A stretch of DNA of 16,937 bases from Desulfobulbaceae bacterium UBA2262 (GCA_002347185.1 DDXK01000016.1:480-17416); one strand, 5' to 3'. Positions 6,472 to 14,220 are shown, counted from the stretch's first letter. The notes: generated from the letters alone by a model not told the origin. Numbers and translations: made by a program.

Positions 6472-7860
6472 ATGAATTATCTCACCAAGAGCACCCTGAA
6501 AAAATTCTTCCTTGTCTCCCTGGGCGTTTCCATCGCCTCGATCCTGCTCTGGAACTACTCCACGGTCACCGCCAAGACCCAGGATACCTACAAGAGCCTG
6601 GAAGCGTTTTCCAACGTGCTCAACCTGGTCGAAGAAAATTACGTGGAAGAAATCGACAGCGACAAGGCCATCGAAGGGGCCATCAAGGGCATGCTCAACA
6701 CCCTGGATCCGCATTCCTCCTACATGAAGCCCGACGACTTCAAGGAGCTGCAGGTCGAGACCCAGGGCAGCTTTACCGGAATCGGCATAGAAATCACCAT
6801 GAAGGACAACATCCTCACCGTCGTCTCCCCCATCGAAGGCACCCCCGCCTTCCAGAAAGGCCTGATGGCCGGCGACAAGATCATCAAGATCGGCGAGGAG
6901 CTGACCCAGGACATGAGCCTGATGGAGGCGGTCAAGCGGCTTCGCGGCCCCAAGGGAACCGAGGTAACCATCTCCATCCACCGCAAGGGCTGGACCGATC
7001 TCAAAGAGATCACCATAGTTCGCGACGTGATCCCCATCCACAGTGTCAAAGCCAGGCTGCTGGAGCCTGGCTACCCCTATGTGCGAATCATCAACTTTCA
7101 GGCCCAGACCACGGCTGACTTCAAGAAAGCCCTGGCCGAAATGGAAAAGGAGGGCCAGGTCAAGGGGCTGATCATGGATCTGCGCAACAACCCGGGGGGC
7201 CTCCTCGACCAGGCGGTCAAGATTGCCGACATCTTCATCGACGAAGGCGTGCTTGTTTCCACCAAGGGGCGGATCAAGGAGCAGAACTCCGTGTTCAGCG
7301 CCCACAGCAACAACGGCAAATACAATTATCCCATGGTGGTTCTGGTCAACGAAGGCAGCGCCAGCGCCTCGGAAATCGTGGCCGGCGCCCTCCAGGATCA
7401 CAAAAAAGCGGTCATTCTCGGCGCCCAGACCTTTGGCAAGGGTTCGGTGCAGACCATAATTCCCATGGACAACGGCGCCGGGCTGCGCTTGACCACGGCC
7501 CGATACTACACCCCCAGCGGCCGCTCGATCCAGGCCACAGGCATCACTCCGGATATTATTGTTCCTTCGGCGATCGTCTCGCAGGAGGAGGTTGGCAAGG
7601 AGGCGGAGCCGGCAAAGAAACCGAAGTTCCTGCGGGAAAAGGATCTCAAGCACCACATCGGCAACGGCATCGACGGCGCCGAGGAAAAAGGAGAACCGGC
7701 CGGGAAGGAGGAAGAGCAGGCCCTGCCCCCCAAGGAAACCGCCAGCCCGGACGCCGAGGGCCAGGACGAGGAGCTGCGCAACGATCAGCAACTCAGCACG
7801 GCGCTGATGCTTCTCAAGGGGATGAATGTCTTGAACAACAGGACGGCCCGGAGCAACTAA
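6472..7860 (+). CDS. ctpA: Carboxy-terminal processing protease, S41 family (CtpA type)
   Basis: A 462-residue periplasmic serine protease that trims or degrades proteins from their C-termini. An N-terminal membrane anchor/signal lies at about 10-30. A PDZ domain at about 97-180 includes the GIGIE strand and the GTPAFQKGLMAGDKI segment. The S41 core holds LRNNPGG and the catalytic Ser298 in EGSASASEI, paired with Lys323 in TFGKGSVQT; the 25-residue spacing equals that of E. coli Tsp. The last 70 or so residues are Glu/Lys/Pro-rich and probably disordered. AAGGA at 6461-6465 precedes the ATG, so the further upstream start at 6400 is rejected. In other bacteria CtpA-type proteases control cell-wall hydrolases, which fits its place behind ftsEX-envC; a direct link here is inference. 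Confidence 0.93.
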   Translation: MNYLTKSTLKKFFLVSLGVSIASILLWNYSTVTAKTQDTYKSLEAFSNVLNLVEENYVEEIDSDKAIEGAIKGMLNTLDPHSSYMKPDDFKELQVETQGSFTGIGIEITMKDNILTVVSPIEGTPAFQKGLMAGDKIIKIGEELTQDMSLMEAVKRLRGPKGTEVTISIHRKGWTDLKEITIVRDVIPIHSVKARLLEPGYPYVRIINFQAQTTADFKKALAEMEKEGQVKGLIMDLRNNPGGLLDQAVKIADIFIDEGVLVSTKGRIKEQNSVFSAHSNNGKYNYPMVVLVNEGSASASEIVAGALQDHKKAVILGAQTFGKGSVQTIIPMDNGAGLRLTTARYYTPSGRSIQATGITPDIIVPSAIVSQEEVGKEAEPAKKPKFLREKDLKHHIGNGIDGAEEKGEPAGKEEEQALPPKETASPDAEGQDEELRNDQQLSTALMLLKGMNVLNNRTARSN

Positions 7861-7886
7861 CCAAGACGCGAGAGGACAAGCAGCAG

Positions 7887-7918
7887 AAAAAAAGGAGAGG
7901 TCACCCCTCTCCTTTTTT
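7887..7918. terminator. Bidirectional Rho-independent terminator between ctpA and fumarase beta
   Basis: The stem GGAGAGG (7894-7900) pairs with CCTCTCC (7906-7912) around a 5-base loop, flanked by seven A on the left and six T on the right. It can therefore end transcription in both directions, as expected between convergent genes. The minus-strand stop codon TGA (7901-7903) lies in the loop, so the 3' half of the structure also codes for the C-terminus of the fumarase subunit. Confidence 0.85.
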
Positions 7919-8494
7919 CTTTTGGGCAGCCACCAGCTCGTAATAATCATTCCCGGCCAGGTCGTTGATCACCACGGCCGGGAAGCCTTCCACCTCGAAA
8001 CGATAAAGGGCCTCGGGACCGGCATCGGCAAAGGCGATCAACTCGCTCTTCCGGATGCATTTCGAGAGCAGGGCGCCCGCCCCGCCGATGGAGGCGAGGT
8101 AGACGGCGCCATGCTGAAGCATGGTCTCGCGCACCGGGGCCGAACGGGCCCCCTTGCCCATGGTCGCGGCCAGGCCCAGGGCCAGGAGACGGGGAGTATA
8201 GGAATCCATGCGGTAACTGGTGGTGGGTCCGGCCGCGCCAATCACCTGCCCGGGCCGGGCAGGGCTCGGCCCCACATAATAAAGGAGCTGGCCGGCCAGG
8301 TCCACCGGCAGCTCTCGCCCCTCGTCCAGCAAAGCACAGAGGCGCCGATGGGTCTGATCCCGGCCGGTGTAGAGGGGGCCGCTCAGGCTCACCAGCTCGC
8401 CGGCTGCCAGGCCTGCCAGGACGCCACGCGTAAAGGGCAGGCTCACTTCCTTGAGATTCGCAAAAAATTCCGGTCGGTATCGCAGTAATGACAT
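7901..8494 (-). CDS. Class I fumarate hydratase, beta (C-terminal-type) subunit
   Basis: A 197-residue subunit of the oxygen-sensitive [4Fe-4S] fumarase that interconverts fumarate and (S)-malate. It corresponds to the C-terminal domain of one-chain FumA/FumB. Family motifs include GPTTSYRMDSYTPRLL (about 89-104), GKG and GGAGALLSK. The related L(+)-tartrate dehydratase beta subunit shares the fold; the generic pairing and central-metabolism role favour fumarase. The alpha subunit gene lies 81 bases upstream on the same strand. No clear Shine-Dalgarno precedes the ATG; a 7-base repeat element abuts the start codon instead. The C-terminal KKKGEG is encoded by the transcription terminator and is probably not functional. 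Confidence 0.88.
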   Translation of the reverse strand: MSLLRYRPEFFANLKEVSLPFTRGVLAGLAAGELVSLSGPLYTGRDQTHRRLCALLDEGRELPVDLAGQLLYYVGPSPARPGQVIGAAGPTTSYRMDSYTPRLLALGLAATMGKGARSAPVRETMLQHGAVYLASIGGAGALLSKCIRKSELIAFADAGPEALYRFEVEGFPAVVINDLAGNDYYELVAAQKKKGEG

Positions 8495-8536
8495 GGCTTC
8501 TGGCTTCTGGTTCCGGATTGGGGTTTCTAGGATCGG
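8495..8536. repeat. Degenerate heptanucleotide repeat next to the fumarase beta start
   Basis: GGCTTCT occurs twice in tandem (8495-8508), followed in the same 7-base register by diverged units such as GGTTCCG and GGATCGG. The array runs straight into the start codon of fumarase beta. Such short tandem heptamers are known from intergenic DNA of cyanobacteria and some proteobacteria; whether this one belongs to that class is inference. Confidence 0.5.
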
Positions 8537-8575
8537 GGCAGACAGCGAAGGCAGCGGCCTGCCAGCTGAAGGCTG

Positions 8576-9412
8576 CTACAGAGTAATTTCCTTGTGGCGA
8601 TGGGCGTGGCACTGAATGTTTACCGCCACGGGCAGGCTGGCGATGTGGGAAGGAAAAACCTCCACCTGCACGGCCAGGGCGGTGTTCACGCCGCCAAAGC
8701 CATGCACCCCGCTGCCCTGGGCGTTGATCGCCGCGAGCAGACGCTCTTCCAGGGCCGCCACATCGGGCCGGCCGCTTTTTTTCCCCACTGGCCGCAACAG
8801 AGCCTTTTTGGCCAGCAGCGCCGCCTTTTCAAAGGTGCCGCCGATTCCGACCCCGACGATCACCGGCGGGCAGGGATTGGAGCCGGCCTGCACTACCCGT
8901 TCGGTGACATACCGCACCACCCCCTCGACGCCCGAGGAAGGCGGGAGCATGGAGAGGCTGCTCATGTTTTCGCTGCCGCAGCCCTTGGGCAGAAAGACGA
9001 TCCGCACCCTGTCGCCCGGCACGATCTCCGCATGCACCACCGCCGGGGTATTGGTCCCGGTATTCTTGCGGGTAAGCGGATCGCAAACCGATTTACGAAG
9101 ATATCCCTCCTCATAGCCAAGCCGCACTCCCTCCTGCAGCGCTTCGTCAAGATCCCCGACTATCCGCACTTCCTGGCCAAGGCTCAGAAAGATGATGCCG
9201 GTACCGGTGTCCTGACAGACAGGAATACGCTCGCGGCTGGCAATGTCGGCATTGGCGAGGAGCAGGTCGAGGATGTTCCTGGCAAGCTCCCCTTCTTCCC
9301 GGTCCCGGGCGGCAAGGAGGGCATCGAGAATGTCCGGTTCGAGATCGTGGGCCGCGGCGATGGCCAGATCCCGGACCGCCGTACGGATCTCAGCACTGAA
9401 AATTTCACGCAT
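8576..9412 (-). CDS. Class I fumarate hydratase, alpha (N-terminal-type) subunit
   Basis: A 278-residue subunit that would carry the [4Fe-4S] cluster of the heterodimeric fumarase. Three cysteines stand where cluster ligands are expected: Cys66 in CQDTG, Cys181 in NPCPP and Cys268 in NIQCHAHRH. The segment KGCGSEN (143-149) matches the family's conserved KGxGSEN, with an extra Cys at the variable position. AGGA lies 8 bases before the ATG on the minus strand. The beta subunit follows, and a PilZ gene ends 10 bases upstream. Together the pair serves the TCA cycle or reductive fumarate metabolism of an anaerobe. A tartrate dehydratase role is the main alternative. Confidence 0.9.
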   Translation of the reverse strand: MREIFSAEIRTAVRDLAIAAAHDLEPDILDALLAARDREEGELARNILDLLLANADIASRERIPVCQDTGTGIIFLSLGQEVRIVGDLDEALQEGVRLGYEEGYLRKSVCDPLTRKNTGTNTPAVVHAEIVPGDRVRIVFLPKGCGSENMSSLSMLPPSSGVEGVVRYVTERVVQAGSNPCPPVIVGVGIGGTFEKAALLAKKALLRPVGKKSGRPDVAALEERLLAAINAQGSGVHGFGGVNTALAVQVEVFPSHIASLPVAVNIQCHAHRHKEITL

Positions 9413-9422
9413 GGAGTAAATC

Positions 9423-10010
9423 CTAGGAATTCAGTCGGCGATTTCTCAACGCCTGGCTCTGCTGTTTGAAATTGTGCTGGACAATCTTTTCCCGATCTTC
9501 CTCGGCGAGCAGGGCATACTCGAGGGCTATTCGGACCCCCCCTTCCGCCCCCCCCTCCGGAGCCTTCTCGCAGGAGACGACCCTGCCGAAGCAGTAGACA
9601 TAGACATAGGCGGGGAGCAGGACCATGTGGACCTCGAAGGTCTCGCCCAGCTTGGCCGGTTTTTCCCGAAAAAAAGCGATCCCGTTGGCACTGATATTCG
9701 CCTTCTGGAGCTCCAGCGCATCGAAGGGAGTTTTCTCCGCTTTCTGGTGCTGCAACAGCATATTCATTTTATTATCCAGATGTTGCAGAAAATCGGCGAG
9801 GTCGGGATCACGCTCACGCAGCTTCATCAGGGCGGTCTGCGCGGCGATGAACATCTGGATATCGGCAAGTCCCGGCTGGTTGTAGAGGGAGATTCCCTGC
9901 TGGAAATCCTCGGCAATTGCCTGCAGTTTTTCCGGGGAGACTGGATTGACAGCCAGGAGCACCCTGTCTGTAATGCGAACCGACTGCCTGCGATTTACCA
10001 ATTCCGTCAT
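9423..10010 (-). CDS. PilZ-domain protein with a helical insertion, candidate c-di-GMP receptor
   Basis: A 195-residue cytoplasmic protein. The two halves of the c-di-GMP binding signature are present: RRQSVR at residues 7-12 and NISANG at 105-110 (consensus D/NxSxxG). In ordinary PilZ domains about 25-30 residues separate them; here about 92 do, and residues 25-92 look alpha-helical and possibly coiled-coil. The C-terminal part (111-170) has the strand pattern of a PilZ barrel. Insertions of long helices are known in the tetramer-forming PilZ of Xanthomonas, so a similar layout is possible. It follows motA-motB by 39 bases, suggesting c-di-GMP control of the motor by analogy with YcgR; that role is inferred from position. 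Confidence 0.75.
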   Translation of the reverse strand: MTELVNRRQSVRITDRVLLAVNPVSPEKLQAIAEDFQQGISLYNQPGLADIQMFIAAQTALMKLRERDPDLADFLQHLDNKMNMLLQHQKAEKTPFDALELQKANISANGIAFFREKPAKLGETFEVHMVLLPAYVYVYCFGRVVSCEKAPEGGAEGGVRIALEYALLAEEDREKIVQHNFKQQSQALRNRRLNS

Positions 10011-10049
10011 GCCTGCACCACCCCATTTGTTTGAAGATTTCCGGCCGGG

Positions 10050-10784
10050 CTATCGCAGCTCCTCAAGGCCGGAAAAGACCTCGCCGCCCTTGGCGGGCTT
10101 GATGATGAACTCCACCCGCCGGTTTTTGGCCCGCCCCTCCTCGGTATTGTTGCTGATGATGGGCTTGCCGTCCGCATATCCCGTGGCTGAGAGCCGAGCG
10201 GCCGGGATCATGAACTTCTTCTGCCAGTATTCAACCACCGCCACCGCGCGGGCGGTGGAGAGCTCCCAGTTGTTACGAAAACCGGTTTCCTTGCGCAGCA
10301 TGATATTGTCGGTGTGCCCGTTCACCGCGACATCCGCCTCCGAGGTGGAGGCCACCTTGCCGAGCTTGTCGAGCAGGGCAATAAACTGCGGTTTCAGCTC
10401 CGCCTTGCCCGAATCAAAGGCAAGGCCTTCCTTGACCCGGACAAGGATTCCCTCCTCGGTTTCCGCCGCCTCCACCAGGCCGGTCTGGGAAAATTCCTCG
10501 ACGATGTTTTCTATCTGCTCTCTGGGATCGAAAGGGACCGTCTCAAAGGAGGGCGAAAGCATCAGCTCGCCGCCGCCCGGGTCATAGACCTGCTTTGTCC
10601 GCTGGACACCGAAGGCGTCCTTCATGGCACCGCTCATCTTGGCGAAACTCGGCTCATCCATGTGGGAAAAGGAGAGAAGAACAACGAAAAAACAGAGGAG
10701 CAGCGACATCATATCGGCGAAAGTGCACATCCAGGCAGGAGCCGCCGCCGGACATTTTTTCTCTTTCGGTTCGTCTTCCGCCAT
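10050..10784 (-). CDS. motB: Flagellar stator protein MotB (PomB-like)
   Basis: A 244-residue inner-membrane protein that anchors the ion-driven stator to peptidoglycan. A short cytoplasmic N-terminus leads to one membrane helix at about 18-40, beginning PAWMCTFADMMSLLLCFF. Asp24 in this helix is the ion-carrying residue and has the same number as in Vibrio PomB. The wording of the helix resembles Na+-type PomB rather than H+-type MotB. An OmpA-like peptidoglycan-binding domain lies at about 110-235, with NGHTDN, NNWELSTARA and GRAKNRRVEF. AGGAG lies 8 bases upstream of the ATG. It is 31 bases after motA, so both are on one transcript. Ion type is an inference from similarity. Confidence 0.92.
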   Translation of the reverse strand: MAEDEPKEKKCPAAAPAWMCTFADMMSLLLCFFVVLLSFSHMDEPSFAKMSGAMKDAFGVQRTKQVYDPGGGELMLSPSFETVPFDPREQIENIVEEFSQTGLVEAAETEEGILVRVKEGLAFDSGKAELKPQFIALLDKLGKVASTSEADVAVNGHTDNIMLRKETGFRNNWELSTARAVAVVEYWQKKFMIPAARLSATGYADGKPIISNNTEEGRAKNRRVEFIIKPAKGGEVFSGLEELR

Positions 10785-10815
10785 GACTTTTCTCCTTTCC
10801 TTCCAGACGCACTCT

Positions 10816-11577
10816 TCAGTGGGCTTCCGCAGCCTTGCGATCCTTGGGCGGCAGGAAGGTTTCCAGGAACTCTTCCATAACCCTTGGGTTCAGCCCCTTC
10901 AGAATGCCGAGCACCCCTTCGATGATCAGTTTGCGGTTGCGCTCCTCCTCCTTGCAGCGCAGGCCGAGCTTGTCCGCAAGCGGAATGAAGAAGAGGTTGG
11001 CCGCCACCGCGCCATAGAGGGTGGTGAGCAGGGCCACGGCCATGGCGGGTCCGACCGCAGAAGGATCGCTCAGGTTGGCCAGCATCTGCACCAGGCCGAC
11101 CAGGGTGCCGATCATGCCGAAGGCGGGTCCCGAGTCGCCCATGCCCCGGAATACCGACTGCCCCACCTCGTGCCGCTCCACGGTGAGGCTCACCTCCTTT
11201 TTCAGAACTTCTTCGATGAACTCCGCCTCATGGCCGTCCACGCAGTACATGATCGCCTTTTTCAGAAAGGGATCGTTGATGGGCTGCTGCTCAAGGACGA
11301 TGAGACCATTTTTCCTGGCGATGTTGGCCAGATTGATGATTTCCCGGATGACATCCTGAGGCACGCTCGACTTGATGAAAAAGGCGTTGAGCGCGACCTT
11401 GATGGAATTGATCACGTCGGCCATGCTGAAACGGATGAAGGCGGTGGCGATGATGCCGCCCCCAACGATGAGGACGGAGGGAATGTCCACAAAGAGCAGG
11501 ACGTTTCCCCCCAAAATAATGGCAACGGCCAAAATTACCGTGCCAAAGCCCAGGCCTATGACTGTTGCTATATCCAT
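10816..11577 (-). CDS. motA: Flagellar stator protein MotA (PomA-like)
   Basis: A 253-residue four-helix membrane protein that forms the ion channel with MotB and pushes on the rotor. The N-terminal helix is at about 3-25 and is followed by a second near FVDIPSVLIVGGGIIATAF. A cytoplasmic domain with charged residues lies at about 70-145, and two C-terminal helices cover about 150-205 (GMIGTLVGLVQM and VALLTTLYGAVAANLFF). The start MDIAT, the ALLTTLYGA motif and the length (253 versus about 295 for E. coli MotA) are PomA-like. GAGGAAGGG is about 8-16 bases before the ATG. No other flagellar gene is present, and panB sits directly upstream in the same direction. Confidence 0.92.
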   Translation of the reverse strand: MDIATVIGLGFGTVILAVAIILGGNVLLFVDIPSVLIVGGGIIATAFIRFSMADVINSIKVALNAFFIKSSVPQDVIREIINLANIARKNGLIVLEQQPINDPFLKKAIMYCVDGHEAEFIEEVLKKEVSLTVERHEVGQSVFRGMGDSGPAFGMIGTLVGLVQMLANLSDPSAVGPAMAVALLTTLYGAVAANLFFIPLADKLGLRCKEEERNRKLIIEGVLGILKGLNPRVMEEFLETFLPPKDRKAAEAH

Positions 11578-11634
11578 CGTCTCTCAACCCTTCCTCGCTG
11601 CAGGTGGGAAAACCGCAAATCGTAACTTTTTTTT

Positions 11635-12477
11635 TTACACTTTTTTCAGCACCGCATCCACGTCTACTTGCATGACGAAACTGTGCTCGGTGTCCGGATA
11701 GAGGCCGGCCTTGACTTCGTCCCGATAGGAGGCCACCGCCTCCCTGATCTGGGGGGCAAGGTTGGCATAGCGCTTCACGAAGCTGGGCACGAATTTGTCG
11801 TACATCCCCAACAGATCGTGGATGACCAGCACCTGCCCGTCGCAATGCGGCCCCGCGCCGATGCCGATGGTGGGGATGGCGATGCTCGCGGTGATGGCCT
11901 CGGCGAGCTTGTCCGGGATGCATTCCAGCACCAGGGCAAAGGCTCCCGCCCCGGCCAGGGCCTTTGCCTCGGCCAGCAGGCGGCGGGCCGATTCGGCATC
12001 CCGGCCCTGCACCTTGTAGCCGCCCAGGGAACCGGCGGTCTGCGGGGTGAGGCCGATATGGCCCATCACCGGGATGCCGGCCCGCACCAGGGCGGTTACC
12101 GTCTCGCAAACCTCCAGCCCGCCCTCAAGCTTGACTGCGTCGCAACCCGCCTCTTTGAGAAAACGACCGGCATTGGCAATGGCCTCCTGAGCACTGACCT
12201 GATAGGAAAGAAAAGGCAAATCGCCAACGAGGAGAGCGCTCCGCACCCCGTGCTTGACAGCCCGGGCATGATGGAGCATCTCCTCCATGGTCACTGGCAC
12301 CGTGGATTCATAGCCGAGGAGCACCATGCCCAGCGAGTCGCCGACCAGTACCACCTCGACTCCGCTTTGGTCCAGCAGCCGGCCGAAGCTGGCGTCATAG
12401 GCGGTGAGCATAACGATCCGCTCGCCCGCCTCTTTCATGGCGGCGATATCGCGGACAGTGAGTTTCTTTTCCGGCAT
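11635..12477 (-). CDS. panB: 3-methyl-2-oxobutanoate hydroxymethyltransferase
   Basis: This 280-residue cytoplasmic enzyme moves a hydroxymethyl group from 5,10-methylene-THF to alpha-ketoisovalerate, giving ketopantoate, the first committed step of pantothenate (and so CoA) synthesis. It is a TIM barrel. Metal-binding Asp47 lies in VGDSLGM and a second conserved Asp in VGDLPF. KLEGG lies at 116-120, HIGLTPQ at 140-146, and the catalytic Glu185 in LECIP. The start is set at MPEKKLTV (12477) by family length and an upstream AGGAGAGG; the frame stays open to 12609, but that part overlaps ruvB. No panC or panD is visible. The stop codon lies in a run of ten T. Confidence 0.95.
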   Translation of the reverse strand: MPEKKLTVRDIAAMKEAGERIVMLTAYDASFGRLLDQSGVEVVLVGDSLGMVLLGYESTVPVTMEEMLHHARAVKHGVRSALLVGDLPFLSYQVSAQEAIANAGRFLKEAGCDAVKLEGGLEVCETVTALVRAGIPVMGHIGLTPQTAGSLGGYKVQGRDAESARRLLAEAKALAGAGAFALVLECIPDKLAEAITASIAIPTIGIGAGPHCDGQVLVIHDLLGMYDKFVPSFVKRYANLAPQIREAVASYRDEVKAGLYPDTEHSFVMQVDVDAVLKKV

Positions 12478-12511
12478 AGGCAGGGCCTCTCCTTCCTTTG
12501 GGCAACGGGTT

Positions 12512-13552
12512 CTAAAAAGGCAGCAGCCCGCAGCCCGGATCCGGTTCGTTTTTCTTGATAAAGACCCGACCAAAATGCTCGTAGGCCGCCTGGGTCGCCA
12601 TCCGGCCACGCGGAGTCCTCATCAGGTAACCGATCTGGATCAGGTACGGCTCGTAGACATCCTCCAGGGTATTCTTCTCCTCGCAGGCCATGGTGGCCAG
12701 GGTTTCCAGGCCGATGGGCCCCCCCTGGAACTTGTCGATGATGGTGAGCAGGATGCGCCGGTCCATCTCGTCCAACCCTTCCTTGTCCACGCCCAGCATG
12801 TCGAGGGCCTGGTCCGCCACTTGGGCGGTGATCCGCCCCTGCCCCTTCACTTCGGCAAAATCACGCAGACGCTTGAGCAATCTGTTGGCAATTCTCGGGG
12901 TCCCCCGGGAGCGGGCACCGATCTGCAGGGCACCGCCCTCGTCCACCGGCACACCGAGCAGACCGGCCGAGCGCTTGACAATGGCCACCAGCTCCTCCGG
13001 CGAATAAAAATCGAGGCGCAGCACCATACCGAACCGATCGCGCAGGGGCGGGGTGAGCAGGCCGGTACGGGTGGTGGCGCCCACCAGGGTGAAGCGGGGC
13101 AGATCCATCTTGACGCTGCGGGCTCCCGGTCCCTGGCCGATGACCAGATCGAGCTGGTAGTCCTCCATGGCCGGGTAGAGGATCTCCTCCACCACATGAT
13201 TGAGTCGGTGGATCTCGTCGATGAAGAGGACATCCCCTTCCTGAAGCGAGGTGAGGATGGCGGCCAGATCGCCTGGCTTTTCGATGACAGGCCCCGAGGT
13301 CACCTTGATATTGGCGCCCATCTCGTTGGCGATGACATAGGCCAGGGTGGTCTTGCCCAGGCCGGGAAAACCGTGGAAGAGGATATGATCGAGGGCCTCG
13401 CCCCGGGCCCGGGCGGCCTGGATGGCGATGGCCAGGTTTTCCTTGAGCTGCTCCTGGCCGATGTACTGGGCAAGCAGCTTCGGACGCAAATCGCCGTCCG
13501 GCTGTTCGTCCAGGCCTGCCTGGGGGGAGACCACCCGTTCTTCGTAATTCAC
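12512..13552 (-). CDS. ruvB: Holliday junction branch-migration ATPase RuvB
   Basis: A 346-residue AAA+ motor that, as hexamers flanking RuvA, drives branch migration of Holliday junctions. Walker A is GFPGLGKTT (61-69; most homologues have GPPG, so Phe62 is a mild variant). Walker B is FIDE (110-113), sensor 1 is in GATTRTG, and the arginine-finger segment is PPLRDRFG. The C-terminal winged helix ends with GRMATQAAYEHFG. The start is GTG at 13552, which overlaps the ruvA stop as GTGA, so translation is probably coupled. Gene order ruvC-ruvA-ruvB after yebC is a common arrangement. The tail after residue 335 (DPGCGLLPF) is not conserved as far as I can judge. Confidence 0.96.
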   Translation of the reverse strand: MNYEERVVSPQAGLDEQPDGDLRPKLLAQYIGQEQLKENLAIAIQAARARGEALDHILFHGFPGLGKTTLAYVIANEMGANIKVTSGPVIEKPGDLAAILTSLQEGDVLFIDEIHRLNHVVEEILYPAMEDYQLDLVIGQGPGARSVKMDLPRFTLVGATTRTGLLTPPLRDRFGMVLRLDFYSPEELVAIVKRSAGLLGVPVDEGGALQIGARSRGTPRIANRLLKRLRDFAEVKGQGRITAQVADQALDMLGVDKEGLDEMDRRILLTIIDKFQGGPIGLETLATMACEEKNTLEDVYEPYLIQIGYLMRTPRGRMATQAAYEHFGRVFIKKNEPDPGCGLLPF

Positions 13553-14166
13553 GCCAGACTCCTCAAGGCCAGGCGGAGCAGTTCTTCGATGCGCATCCCG
13601 GCGAAACCATCCTCACCCAGCTGCTGGCGTACCGCCTGCAGGGCCTCCCTGGCCCGGACCGGCGGATAGCCGAGGTTGACCAGGGCGGAGAGGGCATCGC
13701 GCTCCCGCCCGTCGTCCGTCGCCTCGGCCCTGGGCTGCGCAGGCGCCGCCATGGCTGCGGGCAGAAATTGCACCTTGTCCTTCAGCTCCAGACAAAGCCG
13801 TTCGGCGGTTTTTTTCCCGACCCCGGGCAAACGCGTCAGCCGAGCCAGATCGTCGTGGAGTATGGCCTGGGCCATGTCAACCGGGGTGATGCCGGAAAGG
13901 ATGTTCATCGCCACCTTGGGGCCGATGCCGGAAACCGTGTCGAGCAGCTGGAACATCTCTTTCTCGGCGGAATCAAGAAAACCATAGAGGCTGAAGGCAT
14001 CCTCGCGGACCACGGTCTGAATGTGCAGAAAAACAGGCTCGCCATCCGCCGGCAGCCTGTGCTGCCCGGCCTGGGGAAAGAAAACCTCGTAGCCCACCCC
14101 CCCCACCTCGACAATCAGGGAGTCGGCCAGTTTCTTGAACACTATTCCTCTCAGGCAGGCGATCAT
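13549..14166 (-). CDS. ruvA: Holliday junction DNA-binding protein RuvA
   Basis: A 205-residue protein that forms tetramers, holds the Holliday junction open and loads RuvB. The OB-fold covers residues 1-63 (MIACLRGIV start, GGVGYEVF). Two helix-hairpin-helix motifs are LLDTVSGIGPKVAMNILSG and LPGVGKKTAERLCLELKDK. A flexible Ala/Pro-rich linker precedes the C-terminal RuvB-binding domain (from about 155, ALVNLGYPPVRAREAL). Length is typical. The stop overlaps the ruvB GTG by 4 bases, and ruvC ends 54 bases upstream. Confidence 0.96.
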   Translation of the reverse strand: MIACLRGIVFKKLADSLIVEVGGVGYEVFFPQAGQHRLPADGEPVFLHIQTVVREDAFSLYGFLDSAEKEMFQLLDTVSGIGPKVAMNILSGITPVDMAQAILHDDLARLTRLPGVGKKTAERLCLELKDKVQFLPAAMAAPAQPRAEATDDGRERDALSALVNLGYPPVRAREALQAVRQQLGEDGFAGMRIEELLRLALRSLA

Positions 14167-14220
14167 TCCGTTGTGTATTATGAAGGGGTTTTGGCAAGAA
14201 GAGAAGAAAAAAGCCCAGTA

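Noticed and set aside
6367..7950. Minus-strand open frame (527 codons) opposite ctpA
   Set aside because: It runs through the ctpA catalytic motifs and the bidirectional terminator, which would stop its own transcription. The protein is Gly/Val/Asp-rich without a known fold.
10624..11625. Plus-strand open frame (333 codons) opposite motB-motA
   Set aside because: Antisense shadow; the predicted protein is rich in His/Asp/Gly repeats typical of reversed membrane-protein codons.
12404..13669. Plus-strand open frame (421 codons) opposite ruvB
   Set aside because: Mirror frame of ruvB; the His/Gln/Gly-rich product resembles no family, and there is no promoter or Shine-Dalgarno.
14167..14220. 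Terminator or separate gene between ruvC and ruvA
   Set aside because: The 54 bases are purine-rich and AT-rich, but I found no stable hairpin or open frame with a ribosome binding site.
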